Shown here piece after piece: positions 23,218 through 35,100 of a stretch of DNA of 64,000 nt. The DNA is from Gordionus sp. m RMFG-2023. Lineage: Eukaryota; Nematomorpha; Gordioida; Chordodea; Parachordodidae. The notes under the pieces are model-generated. The model worked only from the letters and a program-made list of their open reading frames with translations, was not told the origin of the DNA and ran no database searches. The stretch's first letter is position 1. Every line of letters starts with the position of its first letter. Location of the stretch: positions 30,791,561-30,855,560 of the forward strand of contig NC_088775.1 of the NCBI RefSeq assembly GCF_954871325.1. The letters run 5' to 3'. The position numbers were made by a program, and so were the translations under genes.

Positions 23218-24639
23218 AAAAAAAATATTTAAATATATGCTAATGTCTTTGTTTGTCGAAATGCACTGGTAAGAATTAGTGGATCAATTTAATGGCGATG
23301 GACGGATATTCAATTATCTTTATTATAAACCATTTTTATATCATTTAGTTCATAATGTTCAGTTTAATATTTATCTATGAGGAAAATAACTCTGTGCTCG
23401 TGGATGGCATAAAAAAATTAATAGTAGATTGGATTTTAAATGTATTTTTATTTAAATTTTAGCCATGATAGTTAAAAACTAGATGTTTTATCAGATGTAT
23501 GCTTAAGGTACCTAATGATTTTTATATAGAATAAAATTAAATTATTTTAAAAAAAACTTTGCTGACGGCGCATTAAATTTGGTATTGTAGTGAAAACATA
23601 CTTTACGTTTTTTTATTGAAACTATAAGTACATTGTTTTTTGACTTCGTTTTCTTAGTATATTGCAAAAAAATGAACTAAAAGAAGGATCAAAAATAAAA
23701 GTAAATATAACAAAATATCAATCTAAAACCGATAGCACCTGATCGTTGACCTTTGCTACATTAGAGCAGGAAAGGCTGGGACTATCCAGCAGGCGGGGTA
23801 TAAAGGTAAACGGCTATAGATTTTTTAATTTGATCGAAGGATATATTTATTATAGATTTATTTAGAAATGGGATCTCTTTATTCAAAAATATTGATCAAA
23901 AACAATTTAACTTTCATTTAAGTACTTTTTGGCTTGAGGAAAATTTACTTCTTCATATTTTATGAAATTTATATGCCATATTTACCAATGTCTTAGCTAC
24001 GGATTAAATTTAGTGCGAAGTTTCTAGTCTAGAAAGGTTTCTACAGCCAATTAGGCGAACTCCCTACTCCCGGGGTTAAACCCTAGGGTGTAAAATGTCA
24101 AATAAAAGAGCATTTAATTGCTTCGGAAAAAATTAAAATCTAAAAACGATAAAAAAATAATAAATAATTGAAATTGTGAAGTGTGCAGTAAAAATTATAA
24201 CTAAAATAAAAAATGCGAAGAGTTCCAAATGTCCCGAATGCAAGTTGTGCTAGGAAGGTTACATTTTAAGTGTGCCTCTATTGTAAAGATTAATTTTTTA
24301 AAAACATTTGACATTTTTAAATAATATGTGTATTATAACAATAAAAATTAAAAAATTTTTGTTTTATATGTCAAATATTATATTTGCTATCTTACCCAGG
24401 GTCATCGGTAAATAGTAAAAATCACTACTTTTACTTAACCCTAAATAGCACCCACAATAAAAGGAAAGCCCGGGTTTTTTATTCTGTAGTCTAATGATGT
24501 GGTTATCCAATCCAATGATACGATTGATTTTATCCTCTAAAACAAAATTAAAATTTTATCGAGAAAGAGCAAAACGCCTGCTGTATATCACCGGTCTCCA
24601 CTACTAGTACTCTAGAAGAAAGCCCTAGGGATCACAAAT
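23218..24639. other. No gene recognised
   Basis: AT-rich, with scattered GC-containing patches (23745-23830, 24060-24090, 24460-24480) that look like worn repeat ends. No frame with family motifs was seen. Confidence 0.4.
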
Positions 24640-24776
24640 TAGGCTAAGCCTAAATATCGGCTAAATCTAATTAGGCTTAGATATGAAATCGGCTTAAACT
24701 TAATTAGTCAAAAATTCTGCATCAGCTAATCGTATGTCAGCGTTCCGTAAGATAAGCCTAGCATTAATTATTATTT
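24640..24776. repeat. Iterated AGGCTTA/GGCTAA words
   Basis: Words such as aggctaagcct, cggctaaatc, aggcttagat and cggcttaaac recur over about 130 bp immediately before the foldback-arm fragment. It is probably another transposon end. Confidence 0.4.
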
Positions 24777-25200
24777 ATAGTAAAATAATTTATTTTATTT
24801 ATATTTAATGTTAATATTTAATTATTATGATATGTTTTAATATTTTTTATTTAGATTATTATATTATGAAATGAAATATTAAAATGGATTTATTTATTTG
24901 ATGTTTTGTTGATAGAAAAAATGATATGCTAATATTATTTATGTTACAATTTATTATTGATTTTCACGCCCAAAATTTTAAGCAAAAATTATTTTTTGAA
25001 ATTCAAAAAGATTTTTGAACATGTTTTGATTAGATGAGAATTTTAAATCATCTTTGCAAATAAATTTTTTTTGAGGAATTCTTTTATGAATTTTATTATA
25101 AATAAACAATCTCTTAGGGGAAATCTTTTATAGTTTTTTTTATCATTTTTGTAAAATTATCTATTTTTTTAAGTATATGAGGTGGCTTATAAATTTTTTA
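24777..25200. mobile_element. Orphan arm segment of the foldback family
   Basis: Matches the mid segment of the foldback arm at about 6660-6990: tgattttcacgcccaa, agatttttgaacat, gaggaattctttt, tagttttttttatca and tgtaaaattatctattt occur in the same order. The first part matches the reverse complement of 9720-9800 (atttatatttaatgttaata). GCGAA caps and tandem units are absent. Confidence 0.75.
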
Positions 25201-25204
25201 GAAG

Positions 25205-25340
25205 AATTAACATATAATAACATTTTTATTCGTTATATTATTACAATTACATTTTTATTATCCATATTAAAATAAATTACATTTTATCTCTTTTTTTATT
25301 ATTATGAATTACATTTTATTTATCCTCCTTAACCAAAAAA
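25205..25340. repeat. 125-bp direct repeat, right copy
   Basis: Partner of 22255-22379. It ends attttatttatcctccttaacc, compared with attttatttatcctctttta on the left. Confidence 0.5.
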
Positions 25341-25649
25341 ATATTCCTTTTATATCTTTTTTAAAAAATAAAAAAATCATGAAATAACCAATTATATAAA
25401 ATGGAAATGTTCGTTTAAAATTGAATTTAACTTGATATCAAAAAATATATCAATTGTCAAAATAAATTGATTTTAAAATAATGTTCATACGATAAAATAA
25501 AACGTTAATATTTATACTAAAAATAAATTCGCCGAAAGGTGTTAAATAAGAAAAATATGTTTAATGTAATTTTTAAAATATCACCCATGATTTCTAAAAT
25601 TAAATATTTTTTAAATTTTCTATACAATTCTCAATGACATTTTTTAAGA

Positions 25650-25797
25650 AAAAATTGAAAGTAACGAGCAACGTTTTGCGTTACCGTTACAAAAAAGGCG
25701 TTACCGTTACTCGTTACCTTTAGAAGAAGGTAACGAATGGAGTTCCTTTTCTTCAAAAAATGTAACGATGTTACTTTTTTGACGTGACTTTACAGCA
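25650..25797. repeat. GTAACG word block with hAT-type end
   Basis: Repeated GTTACCGTTAC/GTAACG words. The block ends ctttacagcacta at 25797, which read on the minus strand is the hAT-like TAGTGCTGTAAAG terminus. Confidence 0.45.
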
Positions 25798-25839
25798 CTA
25801 AATAAAATCCTTAGGTATCACATGGTCGAGTCTGTCCTC

Positions 25840-25975
25840 TTATATATCATCCCCCCAAGGACAGAACCACCAAGTTTGAATAAGGAAAAAAGAGTTCTTT
25901 GTTGGGATTCGAACCCAGAATCATCGGATTAGTAGGCGACGCTCTTGCCGACATTGCCACAGATACTTTAGAAAA
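25840..25975 (-). repeat. tRNA-derived SINE
   Basis: On the minus strand a tRNA-like head is visible. Box A-like TGGCAATGTCGG lies at 25959-25948, an anticodon-stem region (CTACTAATCCG) follows, and a perfect box B GGGTTCGAATCCC lies at 25916-25904. The acceptor stem does not close, and a non-tRNA body follows towards 25840. This is therefore a SINE or tRNA relic rather than a working tRNA gene. Confidence 0.6.
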
Positions 25976-26611
25976 ATCATGATTTTTTAATTATATATTA
26001 CAAATAAATTTGATAGTATCTTTCCAAATGAAAAATAAACAAAATACAAATTTTATAGGTACTACCTTGAGGAAGTATCTATCATTAATATACTATATGG
26101 TTGTTAGACCTAGAAGACATTGTAATCGAGAAAATTATTGTGAGATATTAAATTTCTAAAAGATTATCTTCCATTTTTAATGATATATACCCGACCGACT
26201 AGACAGTTGACCATTATTGCTTATCTAAATTATGTAATCAAATGCTCTCAGCAGCAGGAGTAATAATCTTAAATTACATTGACATGCAAATAATAGATGC
26301 TGTTTAATTGATTGGCGATTCATGCATAAAAAACGTCCTAACATTGAAATCAGCTGTAGCGCCATTTTGTAGCTTGTACGTTGATCAAATGCTTCGTTAA
26401 TAATAAATATTTTTTAAAATTTAACAATTTTATATTGCTATATCAAGAAGATAATAAATTTTATAAAATATCAATATATTATAATAATTAGTTAATAATG
26501 TAATTAAGTAAAATAATCAAATGAATCCTAACCTCAACTGATGATTTTCTCAAGCTCTTCAATTAAATTTTATTGGTAATCTCTAAAATAAAAAACTCAA
26601 GATTTATTCCA

Positions 26612-27650
26612 ACCAGCGTCTACATGACAGATTTTCACTGGATGCAAACCCCCTTCAAAAACCTTTACCTACCCCCCTAAAAAATTAATCCCGCCTTCGG
26701 CGGCGGTGTCTCCAGCGTCTACATGACATAATTTTTACTGGATGCAAACCCCCTTCAAAAACCTTTGCCCATCCCCCTAAAATATTCCCGCCAACTTCGG
26801 CGGCAGTGTCTCTATCATTATTTTCACCTATTTATTTATTGATACTCTTTTCAAAGAATTTATAAAGGATAACTTAAATTAATCTATCTCTACTACCAAC
26901 TATCGATATTTTGTGAAAGAATTTATTTTTTAGATAATAAATTCAATTAAAACCTCAATTATTTACAATGAATTAATTATCATGGCATTATGACCTTGCT
27001 GAAATATCTAAACCTTTTAAATTACATTTAAAAGGATATTTGGAAAACAATGTGTAGGATTCAGAGTTGTACAAAAGATCTTCTTTGAAGATTTTTGAGC
27101 GAGATCTAGCTCAAAAATTTGAGCAAGATCTTTGAAGATCGTAAAATTTGAAGATCTTTTATTTTTTAAAAATTTTGTGTAACGATCTTCAAAGATCTAG
27201 ATCTTTGGATCTTTGAAGATCGCTGCGATCAACGATCTTCAAAAATCTTCATGATATTTATTTTTTTTTACCCCTTTATTAAAAGCCCAGATGTTTTTCA
27301 ATTTTCATCAAGGCAGGAGGAAAGGTATGAAACATAAAAGAAATATTATATTAATAAAATTGAAAAACATCTGGGCTTTTAATAAAGGGGTAAAAAAATA
27401 AATATCATGAAGATCGTTACACAAAATTTTTAAAAAATAAAAGATCTTCAAATTTTACGATCTTCAAAGACCTTTTTATTTTGAGCAAATGTACAACTCT
27501 GGTATGATTGTTTGCAATATATAGATTGTCGATGAATTGTATTATAATAATACTATAATAAAAGTATTAATTTTTACAGCAATAAATTTTGTCCTATTTC
27601 ATCTCAAAATTTAATAAATAACCCCCCAAAATATTTCAGATTGTCTTGTT
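26612..27650. mobile_element. CTACATGAC MITE, third copy with duplicated left end
   Basis: The left end occurs twice in tandem, at about 26612 (cagcgtctacatgacagatt) and 26713 (cagcgtctacatgacataat), separated by cccgccttcggcggcggtgt. The body then follows 13704-14215 until about 27620. It is interrupted by the hAT MITE 27062-27501. The right terminal repeat is not recognisable. Confidence 0.65.
27062..27501. mobile_element. 440-bp palindromic hAT MITE with 8-bp target duplication
   Basis: Ends CAGAGTTGTAC and GTACAACTCTG are perfect inverted repeats, flanked by gtaggatt (27054-27061) and gtatgatt (27502-27509). The empty site is seen in the sister MITE at about 14025. Both halves are filled with GAAGATC/GATCTTC words. 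The arms (about 27130-27300 and 27350-27475) pair almost base for base, for example aaaagcccagatgtttttca with its complement. Confidence 0.85.
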
Positions 27651-28508
27651 AATTTTCAAATAATAAAATATAATTTATATGTATTACATTATTCTAATCT
27701 AATAATTAAAATAGCACTCATTTTATAAAAATTTAGATAGTCTAATTAATTTTTAAATAATAAAATCAAATGTATATATATAATATTTAATAGAATTATA
27801 AAAGAAATCGTTCAAAGGGCTATCAAAAAATTATTTTTAATTCAGATGGATATTAGGGAGCCATTAATAAAAAAAAATTTTACGCTTCAGAGGGCTATTC
27901 AAATTTTTAAGGGGGCTATAGCCCAGACCCCCACCCCCCCTTGTTACGATACTGGTTATATTATATATTAAAGTAGTAAATTCTCTTCTAATAATATATT
28001 TTAGTGTCCAATTCGGATTTCATTATATAAGACACTGAATGCGTTTGAAAAAGGACAGTAAGCGACTCAGTGATGAAGCGTGAAGTTTACTATAAGGAAA
28101 GCAATTGACTTTTCATTTATTTTAACTAAAGAATTCATTTTTGAATTACATTTTATACTTTTTATAATTTAGCGATTGAATAATTAGAAGGGGTCATTTT
28201 AGCATTTGAATGCACATTAGTATCATTTAATCGAAAATATTCGACGTGCAAAATACGGTATGGTTTTAACGAATGAACGACTTATTAATATATATTATTG
28301 GCTGGATCAATTGTCATTGGGCTGGATAGTGCTTTAAAAAAGACAAAATTATGATTTATATTTTTAAAAATTTTGACTGGGTCAAGCTCTTACACGCTCT
28401 AGTAGCATCTCTGAAAATGTAAAAATATGAAATAAATAATTCTTCCATTTTATAATCTATTATTTTTTCGGGTAGTAATATTTCTAGAGAGCGGTAACAC
28501 CCCAAGAA
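27651..28508. other. TMEM165 5' flank
   Basis: No gene is recognised between the MITE and the TMEM165 ATG. A C-rich run lies at about 27928-27945. Promoter elements cannot be distinguished from the AT-rich background. Confidence 0.4.
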
Positions 28509-29125
28509 ATGGATAAAAATCGTATATTTAAAGATAATAACACTTTCACTCAATATTACTCAACCAAATCAAATACTACATTAAATATCCATCCAATTGA
28601 CAGCTTTTATCATGCATTTTTTAGTTCTTTGTCTATTACAATTGTATCAGAATTGGGTGACAAGACCTTTTTTATTGCGGCTATTATGGCTATGAGGCAC
28701 TCTAGATTAATTGTGTTTTCAGGAGCTATATCAGCATTGATAGTTATGACAATTTTATCTGGTAATTAATATAAATGATTGTCAGGCATGTATAAGATAA
28801 CTATTTTTACATAAAAGTAATTAATCAGTATTTTTTTATGCTGTAATGACAGTTTTAAACTATTTGTTCAGGTAATAACATTATTGATATTTCTCTAAAT
28901 GATTAATAAAGTTTTTTCATTAAGAGAAATGAAATTCAAGTGTATAACCTATATTTAATTTTTAAATATAAACTTATTTTAAAAGTTAAAAAATAAAAAT
29001 ATATTTTATTTATCATATTTATAAAGCTTGTATGGGAATGCTAGCTACCAATATCCCAAGATATATAGTTGTATATTCATCTACTTTCTTATTTTTTCTT
29101 TTTGGTGGAAAAATGTTTTATGAAG
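28509..29125 (+). CDS. TMEM165: TMEM165 exons 1-2 (first conserved repeat)
   Basis: Exon 1 (28509-28761) runs from ATG to ILS plus one base. It encodes SITIVSELGDKTFFIAAIM, the first E-x-G-D-K-T signature. Exon 2 (29027-29125) encodes IPRYIVVYSSTFLFFLFGGK, matching the family's next membrane helix with the FGGKM motif. Donor and acceptor are ATCTG|GTAATT and TAAAG|CTTGT. Confidence 0.9.
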
Positions 29126-32100
29126 GTAATTTTTATTTAATATAAAACACATTTAAAATGCTAAAATATTTGGCATATTACTTGCTATTTCAGAAAGAAA
29201 TTACCATGCAAAAAATATAACCTAATTTTTTATAAAACTTATTTTTCAGCTTTGATTAAGCACTATTTTTTCCAATGAGGGATATATATTTTTTGGATAA
29301 GGCTATTAAGATAGCTTTGCTTATATCTAAGAAATATTTAGCATGGTGTAAGCCTATTTGAAATCGAGAACAATACATTCTTTGTATTTGATTCTAGTTT
29401 TTTTTATTATAAATAAATTTATATTAAATAGATTGGCAGTTTTTTTTCAAATTTTTATTGCACTATTATGTTATTTAGTTTAAAACTATTAATAAAATGG
29501 GTTCTTATTTTTAAAGTAGAAATCTAAGTTCAGCTGATCCAAATATCAGATGAAAAATTTATCTGATTATTTTTTTAGATATTATTTTTTTTACCAACTA
29601 TTTTTTTCTGCATATTTTTCATTGAAGGACTTTATTAACATTTTTGATGGATCATGACCATTTTTTAAGGATGAACCTAGTCCTACTTCAATAGTGGTCT
29701 GTATATGGCAAAATTCTCAGGTCAGGCCATGCCTAGTGAGAATTTAGTTTTTGCCGGGCCCTGCAAAATTTTTGCCTGATCCAACCTGATTTTATTTTTT
29801 TTACTAAGGTTGCCTGTCCTCATTTTTTGAAATGGTCAGTGTTTTAAGGCATAACCTGAAATATTTATGATTGAACATCAAAATATATTGGGGAGTGGTT
29901 TAATTAAAAACACTACTTTATGAATTATCACTTCTATCAAATATCAGAATTCATCTAAGTCTAATACATTGAGAAATATATCCTATGATCTTGTTTTGAG
30001 ATTAAATTAAAATGAAAAAAAAAATTTGATAATTTGTCATTGTTAAAAATATAAATCAATAAAAAAATATTATTTTAACAAAATTGACTTTAGAATAATT
30101 TCTTTATATTCTTTAATCTCTATTAAGTAGGTTGGGTATCTACTTTTTCCTAGCACTGTCCAAAATTTTTTTTCTAGGATTTACCAGGCTCGGCTTACCC
30201 TGTTGAGTGAGATAATTTATTTCACCTACCACATATGGAATAGAATTTAAAGGTACAAGGTAACATTTCTTTTTTATGCATTTGACATTCATAGAATTAT
30301 ATTGCCCAGAAACTTACCATGTTATGGTAATAGATCATTTAATAGAAACTTTAAAAGTTATTATTTATTTTATAAATAATATGGGGAAAATTTAATGGTT
30401 GATAATGAGTAGAAATTAAGCACTAGATTATCTTTACATCTCCCATTCTTAATTAGTCCATTTTTATTGATCTAATGATATAACATGAGAAACAAGATTA
30501 AAACATAATTGCTGTATTATTTTCAAAGACCTCAGGCCCGGGTACATGGGCCAGAATACCTGATCCAGGCTGGGCCTACGAAATATTTTTTAAAAAATAC
30601 CTGGGCCATATATTTTAAATCACCATTAGCTATAAAAAATTTAAAATAAAAAAATATATTTAAAAAAAATCTTGAGCAGGCTGAAATTTTTTTTTAAAAA
30701 AAGCTCTGGGTTTGGCTAGGCTGAAAACATAAATCCTAGCTAGCTTGCAAATTTTTTTTTGAAAAAAATCCTGGCTGGGCCATGCAAAAGGTAGCTCTGC
30801 AGGCCTCTGATTGTTTTTAATTTTATTTACATTTCAAATTTCAAAAAGGAATTTTTTTAAGGGATCATTTGTACTAGTAAGAAATAACTTTCTGTTGATT
30901 TTGTCTACTATTCAACTAATAATTATTTACTTAAGAGAAAAATATTCACTTTATTGTGTTGTTTGCTTGAGAAAATTTTACTTTCTACCTGTTTGGCTCT
31001 AACAAGGACTGAAACAAGGGAATAGGCCTATTCAAAAACGAATTCGAATCTAATAGTGCATTATTCATATTCGATTCGTTTAAACGAATCGAATAATTTA
31101 CTATTTGAATACGTACGAATAATAAAATCTACGATTTGTATTCGATTCAATTAATTTTTATAATAAAATAAATCATGCTCAAATATATTGACAAATTTTT
31201 TTATTACAAATTTGATTTTAAACAGAAAAAATTATAATAATATGTAATCAATAATCTGATAATAAATAATATATAATCAAGTTATAAGCAAAATTAAAAT
31301 GTATATTATTAATTTAATTTATAATTTAAGCCAATTTTTAAGGCAAAGAGTTTTTCTTATATTTTCTTCCTTATATAACATACGGTTTTTTGACAAAAAA
31401 TTAGTTCCAACTGAAAAAAGCCTTTCACAAGCAGTTGATGTTCCTTGTATAGATAGATAATCCCTTGCCATTTTCGAGAGTATGGGGATCCGATATGCAT
31501 TTGCCTTCCACCACATTAACGGGTCATTATCACTCTTTGCTCTTGGTTCACTCAGATAAAAATCCATTTCACACAGTTGAATATTATTTTGTTTAAAAAC
31601 AATGTCTAGCCTGTTTTGTTGAATTTTATCCTTATTTGTTTGACAGTTATAATTATGAGCTTATAAAATAAATCATATTTAAATTGGGGTAAATTAAATA
31701 CCTGTATATCTATTGTAAATCTCTTTAAATTTGTCCATTAACTTGGATACATCATTATCATAATCAACAGATATTGATTTAAAATATTCTAATTTAAGCC
31801 TGATATCTAATATTGTGGTTATTATTGCATCATCGGCAGTTAAATTATAATAGCCCAACAATTTATAACATGCTAATTTGAAACTATTGTTAAAGGATTT
31901 ATGGAAACCAGGTTTTTCATTTTTTGATGTTCAAGAATTAAAATATAATAAGGTATAACCAAATTATAAGTAGGATAATTCTCCCCACATACCATATTTG
32001 TAGTTTCATATAAAGGCAATAGGATAGTTTTAATTTTTATAAGATCCTCCCATTCTTTCTATATGTTATCAAAGTATTATATTATTACCTAATTATAAAT

Positions 32101-35100
32101 TTTAGTTTACCTCTGATATTTGTTTTGAATAATTTTAATATTAGTTATTACTTCATTAACTAATTTTGTTATAGCAGGCTTTAACAATAAACCCCTTTCA
32201 ATCATTTGGTATTCCACCTTATTTCACAATCCAATTTTGGTTTTAAAAAATTTAGGGGAGGGTGTAGGGAACTACATATATTTTTTAATAAATTTAATTT
32301 TTTAGGGGAATTACGAATCATTCTAATAATGTTTCTTAGTTTTAGAATTGAAGGATCTAAAATTTTTAAAATTTCTTTGGATATTAAATTAATTACATAA
32401 TAATTACATGGGCAAAGCATCTTATTAATGGATATTTTAAAGAAAATGTATCAATAAATGTTTTATTATTAGTTGCATTATCTAAAGTTATATAAAAAAA
32501 ATTTATTCTCTAAATTATAATTTTTAATTATTTTAACAAAGGCTTTAAATATATTTTCACCTGAATGTGTTTCATTTATTGGACTGACACAAAATTATGT
32601 TATTTATTTTAAAATTATCATCAATAAAATGGGCTGTTAGCCCTAAAAAGGAACCTGTGTTGGGCTAGTCCAAATGTCAGATGAAAAATTTATTCATTCA
32701 TTCATTACCACGCCAGAAATTGCACGAAGTGCAATTTCATCACCCACCAGGAGTTGAAGCGTGCATCATGTATTTTCACTAGTATATAGATCCCATACAT
32801 GATGTCTACCCGTTTTATTATAGTGGACGGTACCACTATGTAGCCTGTTAGCAAAGTGAAGAAGGAAGAAGTACAATAATGGTGATGTATTAGTTCCGTT
32901 TCCGGCAGAATAGTGTTAAGGAAAAAATAAAAATAATGTCATATAAAAAATGTACCTGCGTCCTTAAGTGGTATTTAGTGAGGCACCAAAAAAAATAACC
33001 CTTATATCTTGTTAAGTATTGAGAGTTTATGTTAAGTTTGCATGAAGAGTCTCTTCCTTGTTTGTTGTTCGGTGTGCCAAAATATTGTATGTCCTGTAGA
33101 TCTTGTATGTTCTGTGCCAATGGTATTTGGGTTCGTCCGATTTATTGCGTTATTATTATAGCCAGTTTATCTTCTCATTGCCTGTTATACAGCTAATATT
33201 TTCGTAATTGTTATCGTTATCGTCGCCGATATCGTGTGTCCAGAAAGGAAGGTCGTGGGTTATTAAAGGAAGTTAAGTTATGTTGTTGTTGTTCAGGTTA
33301 TTATCATTATCAAATACACTTATTCCATTTATTGCAAGAACGTACAGGTGAAGAACGGTTGCGATATTAATTTAGGCCATATTTTAGCATGTATTGTAAA
33401 TGTTCCTTTAGGTGTTTCTTGTTTTTGCTAAGTGCCATGAAATCTGCAAACGAGAGGTTAATCAGGTCCATATCTTTCAGACATTTCGCCAACCAATAGT
33501 ATTTAGGGGTTTTCCTCCTACCGTCAGGGCACCATTTCAAGGACGAGAATATCATATTTTCCTGCGAGTGTCTTAAGCTATGGCCTAGTAATTCTAGTCT
33601 CCTCATGGGTATGAGACGATTGATTGGTAGGATGTCGCATCTATTCCAGAGCGTTGTATTTGATGTGTTGTATGGGTAATACGTTTTGGTGATTCTTCTA
33701 AGGCATTTGTTTATAAAAGTCTGAATTGTGCTGATGTTACTTTTTGAGTCTTGCCAAGTCTCTAGGCCGTAGGTAAAAATGGGTACAATTAGGGACTTGA
33801 AGAGTCTTATTTTTAAATTAGTTGATATTTGGTTGGATGACCATAATTTCGACAGTTGATGATAGCGGAGTCTAGCATTATTCGTTCTCGATTTCGTATC
33901 TAAAAAAGGTGAGGCCTAATGACGTTATCCTGGTTCCTAGGTATTTAAAATCTGACACTAATTCTATCGTATTACCCTCAAAGTTAAAGGGGTTAAAGTG
34001 ACTCGCATCAGTATTTGAGGTGATTAGTTTGGTTTTTGTGTAGTTTACTCTTAGACCATATCCATCACAGTTGTTGACAAATAATGATAAAATATTTCTT
34101 AATTTGTATTCTGAGTTGGCTAGAATACATACGTCGTCAGCATAACATAGAAAGTTTAAAGAGTTGTGCATATCATTGAGGTGTTGTTGCTCACTGTAAT
34201 ATGTGTTGAGTGCATATTCCTGTTTAAAGGATTTATTTAGGATATCGTTCATTATTAAAAATAATCGGTGAAAGGATGCATCTTTGTTTGAGGCCTCTAT
34301 TTGCTTTAAAAGGTTGGGACTTCATATTTAAATGCTGAGGAACTACGCTATGATTATCGTAAATTATCTTAATTAGCGCTATCAGATGTTTATCTATTCC
34401 AATGTTTTCCAGCAAGGGCCATATCTTATTCTGAATTATGGAGTCAAAGGCTTGACTTAAATCAATCATCAGGGCAAAGATGGGGGATTTATGCATTCTG
34501 GCCTTTTCCAGAATGACCTTAAGCGCCATGGTCAACTCCGTAGTATTTCTGCCCTTCCTGTATGATGTGATAGCATTAGAAAGGAATCTGTTAATGATTG
34601 GTTTAATCCTGACTGATATGATGTATGTGAACATTTTTAGTGTGACTGGAATTAGTGCAATACCTCTGTAATCTTTAAGGCAGTTTGGGGACTTATTTTT
34701 AGGGAAGTTTAGTATAATTGATGTCATCCATTCGTCAGGAAACTTGCCTGTATTCCAAATCTCCCTAAAGAGGGGAAGTAGTAAGCTGGCACTTAGGTCT
34801 ACCTCTATCTTCCAGAGTTCTGCAAAAATTCCATCAGCTCCAGCAGCTTTATGCATTTTTAGACGTTTGATGGCACCGACTATATCAGACTTGTTCAAAT
34901 TCTGATTGGGTGATTGGAAGGGGTAGTCACATCTAGGTCTAGGCCATCTCGTTTTGTAGAGGTTCATGTAGTGGTCTATCCATAAGTCTAATTGTTCCTT
35001 AGGGTCAGTTATAATCTTGTTGTTGTTTAATTGTAGTCTTGGTAAAGGATTGGTTTTAAAGGTGGTGAGTAGTTTTAGAGATTGGAAGGCCTTATAAATA

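Noticed and set aside
25895-25965. Functional tRNA gene
   Set aside because: Box B is perfect, but the acceptor stem does not pair and the anticodon stem is mismatched. SINE is the better reading.
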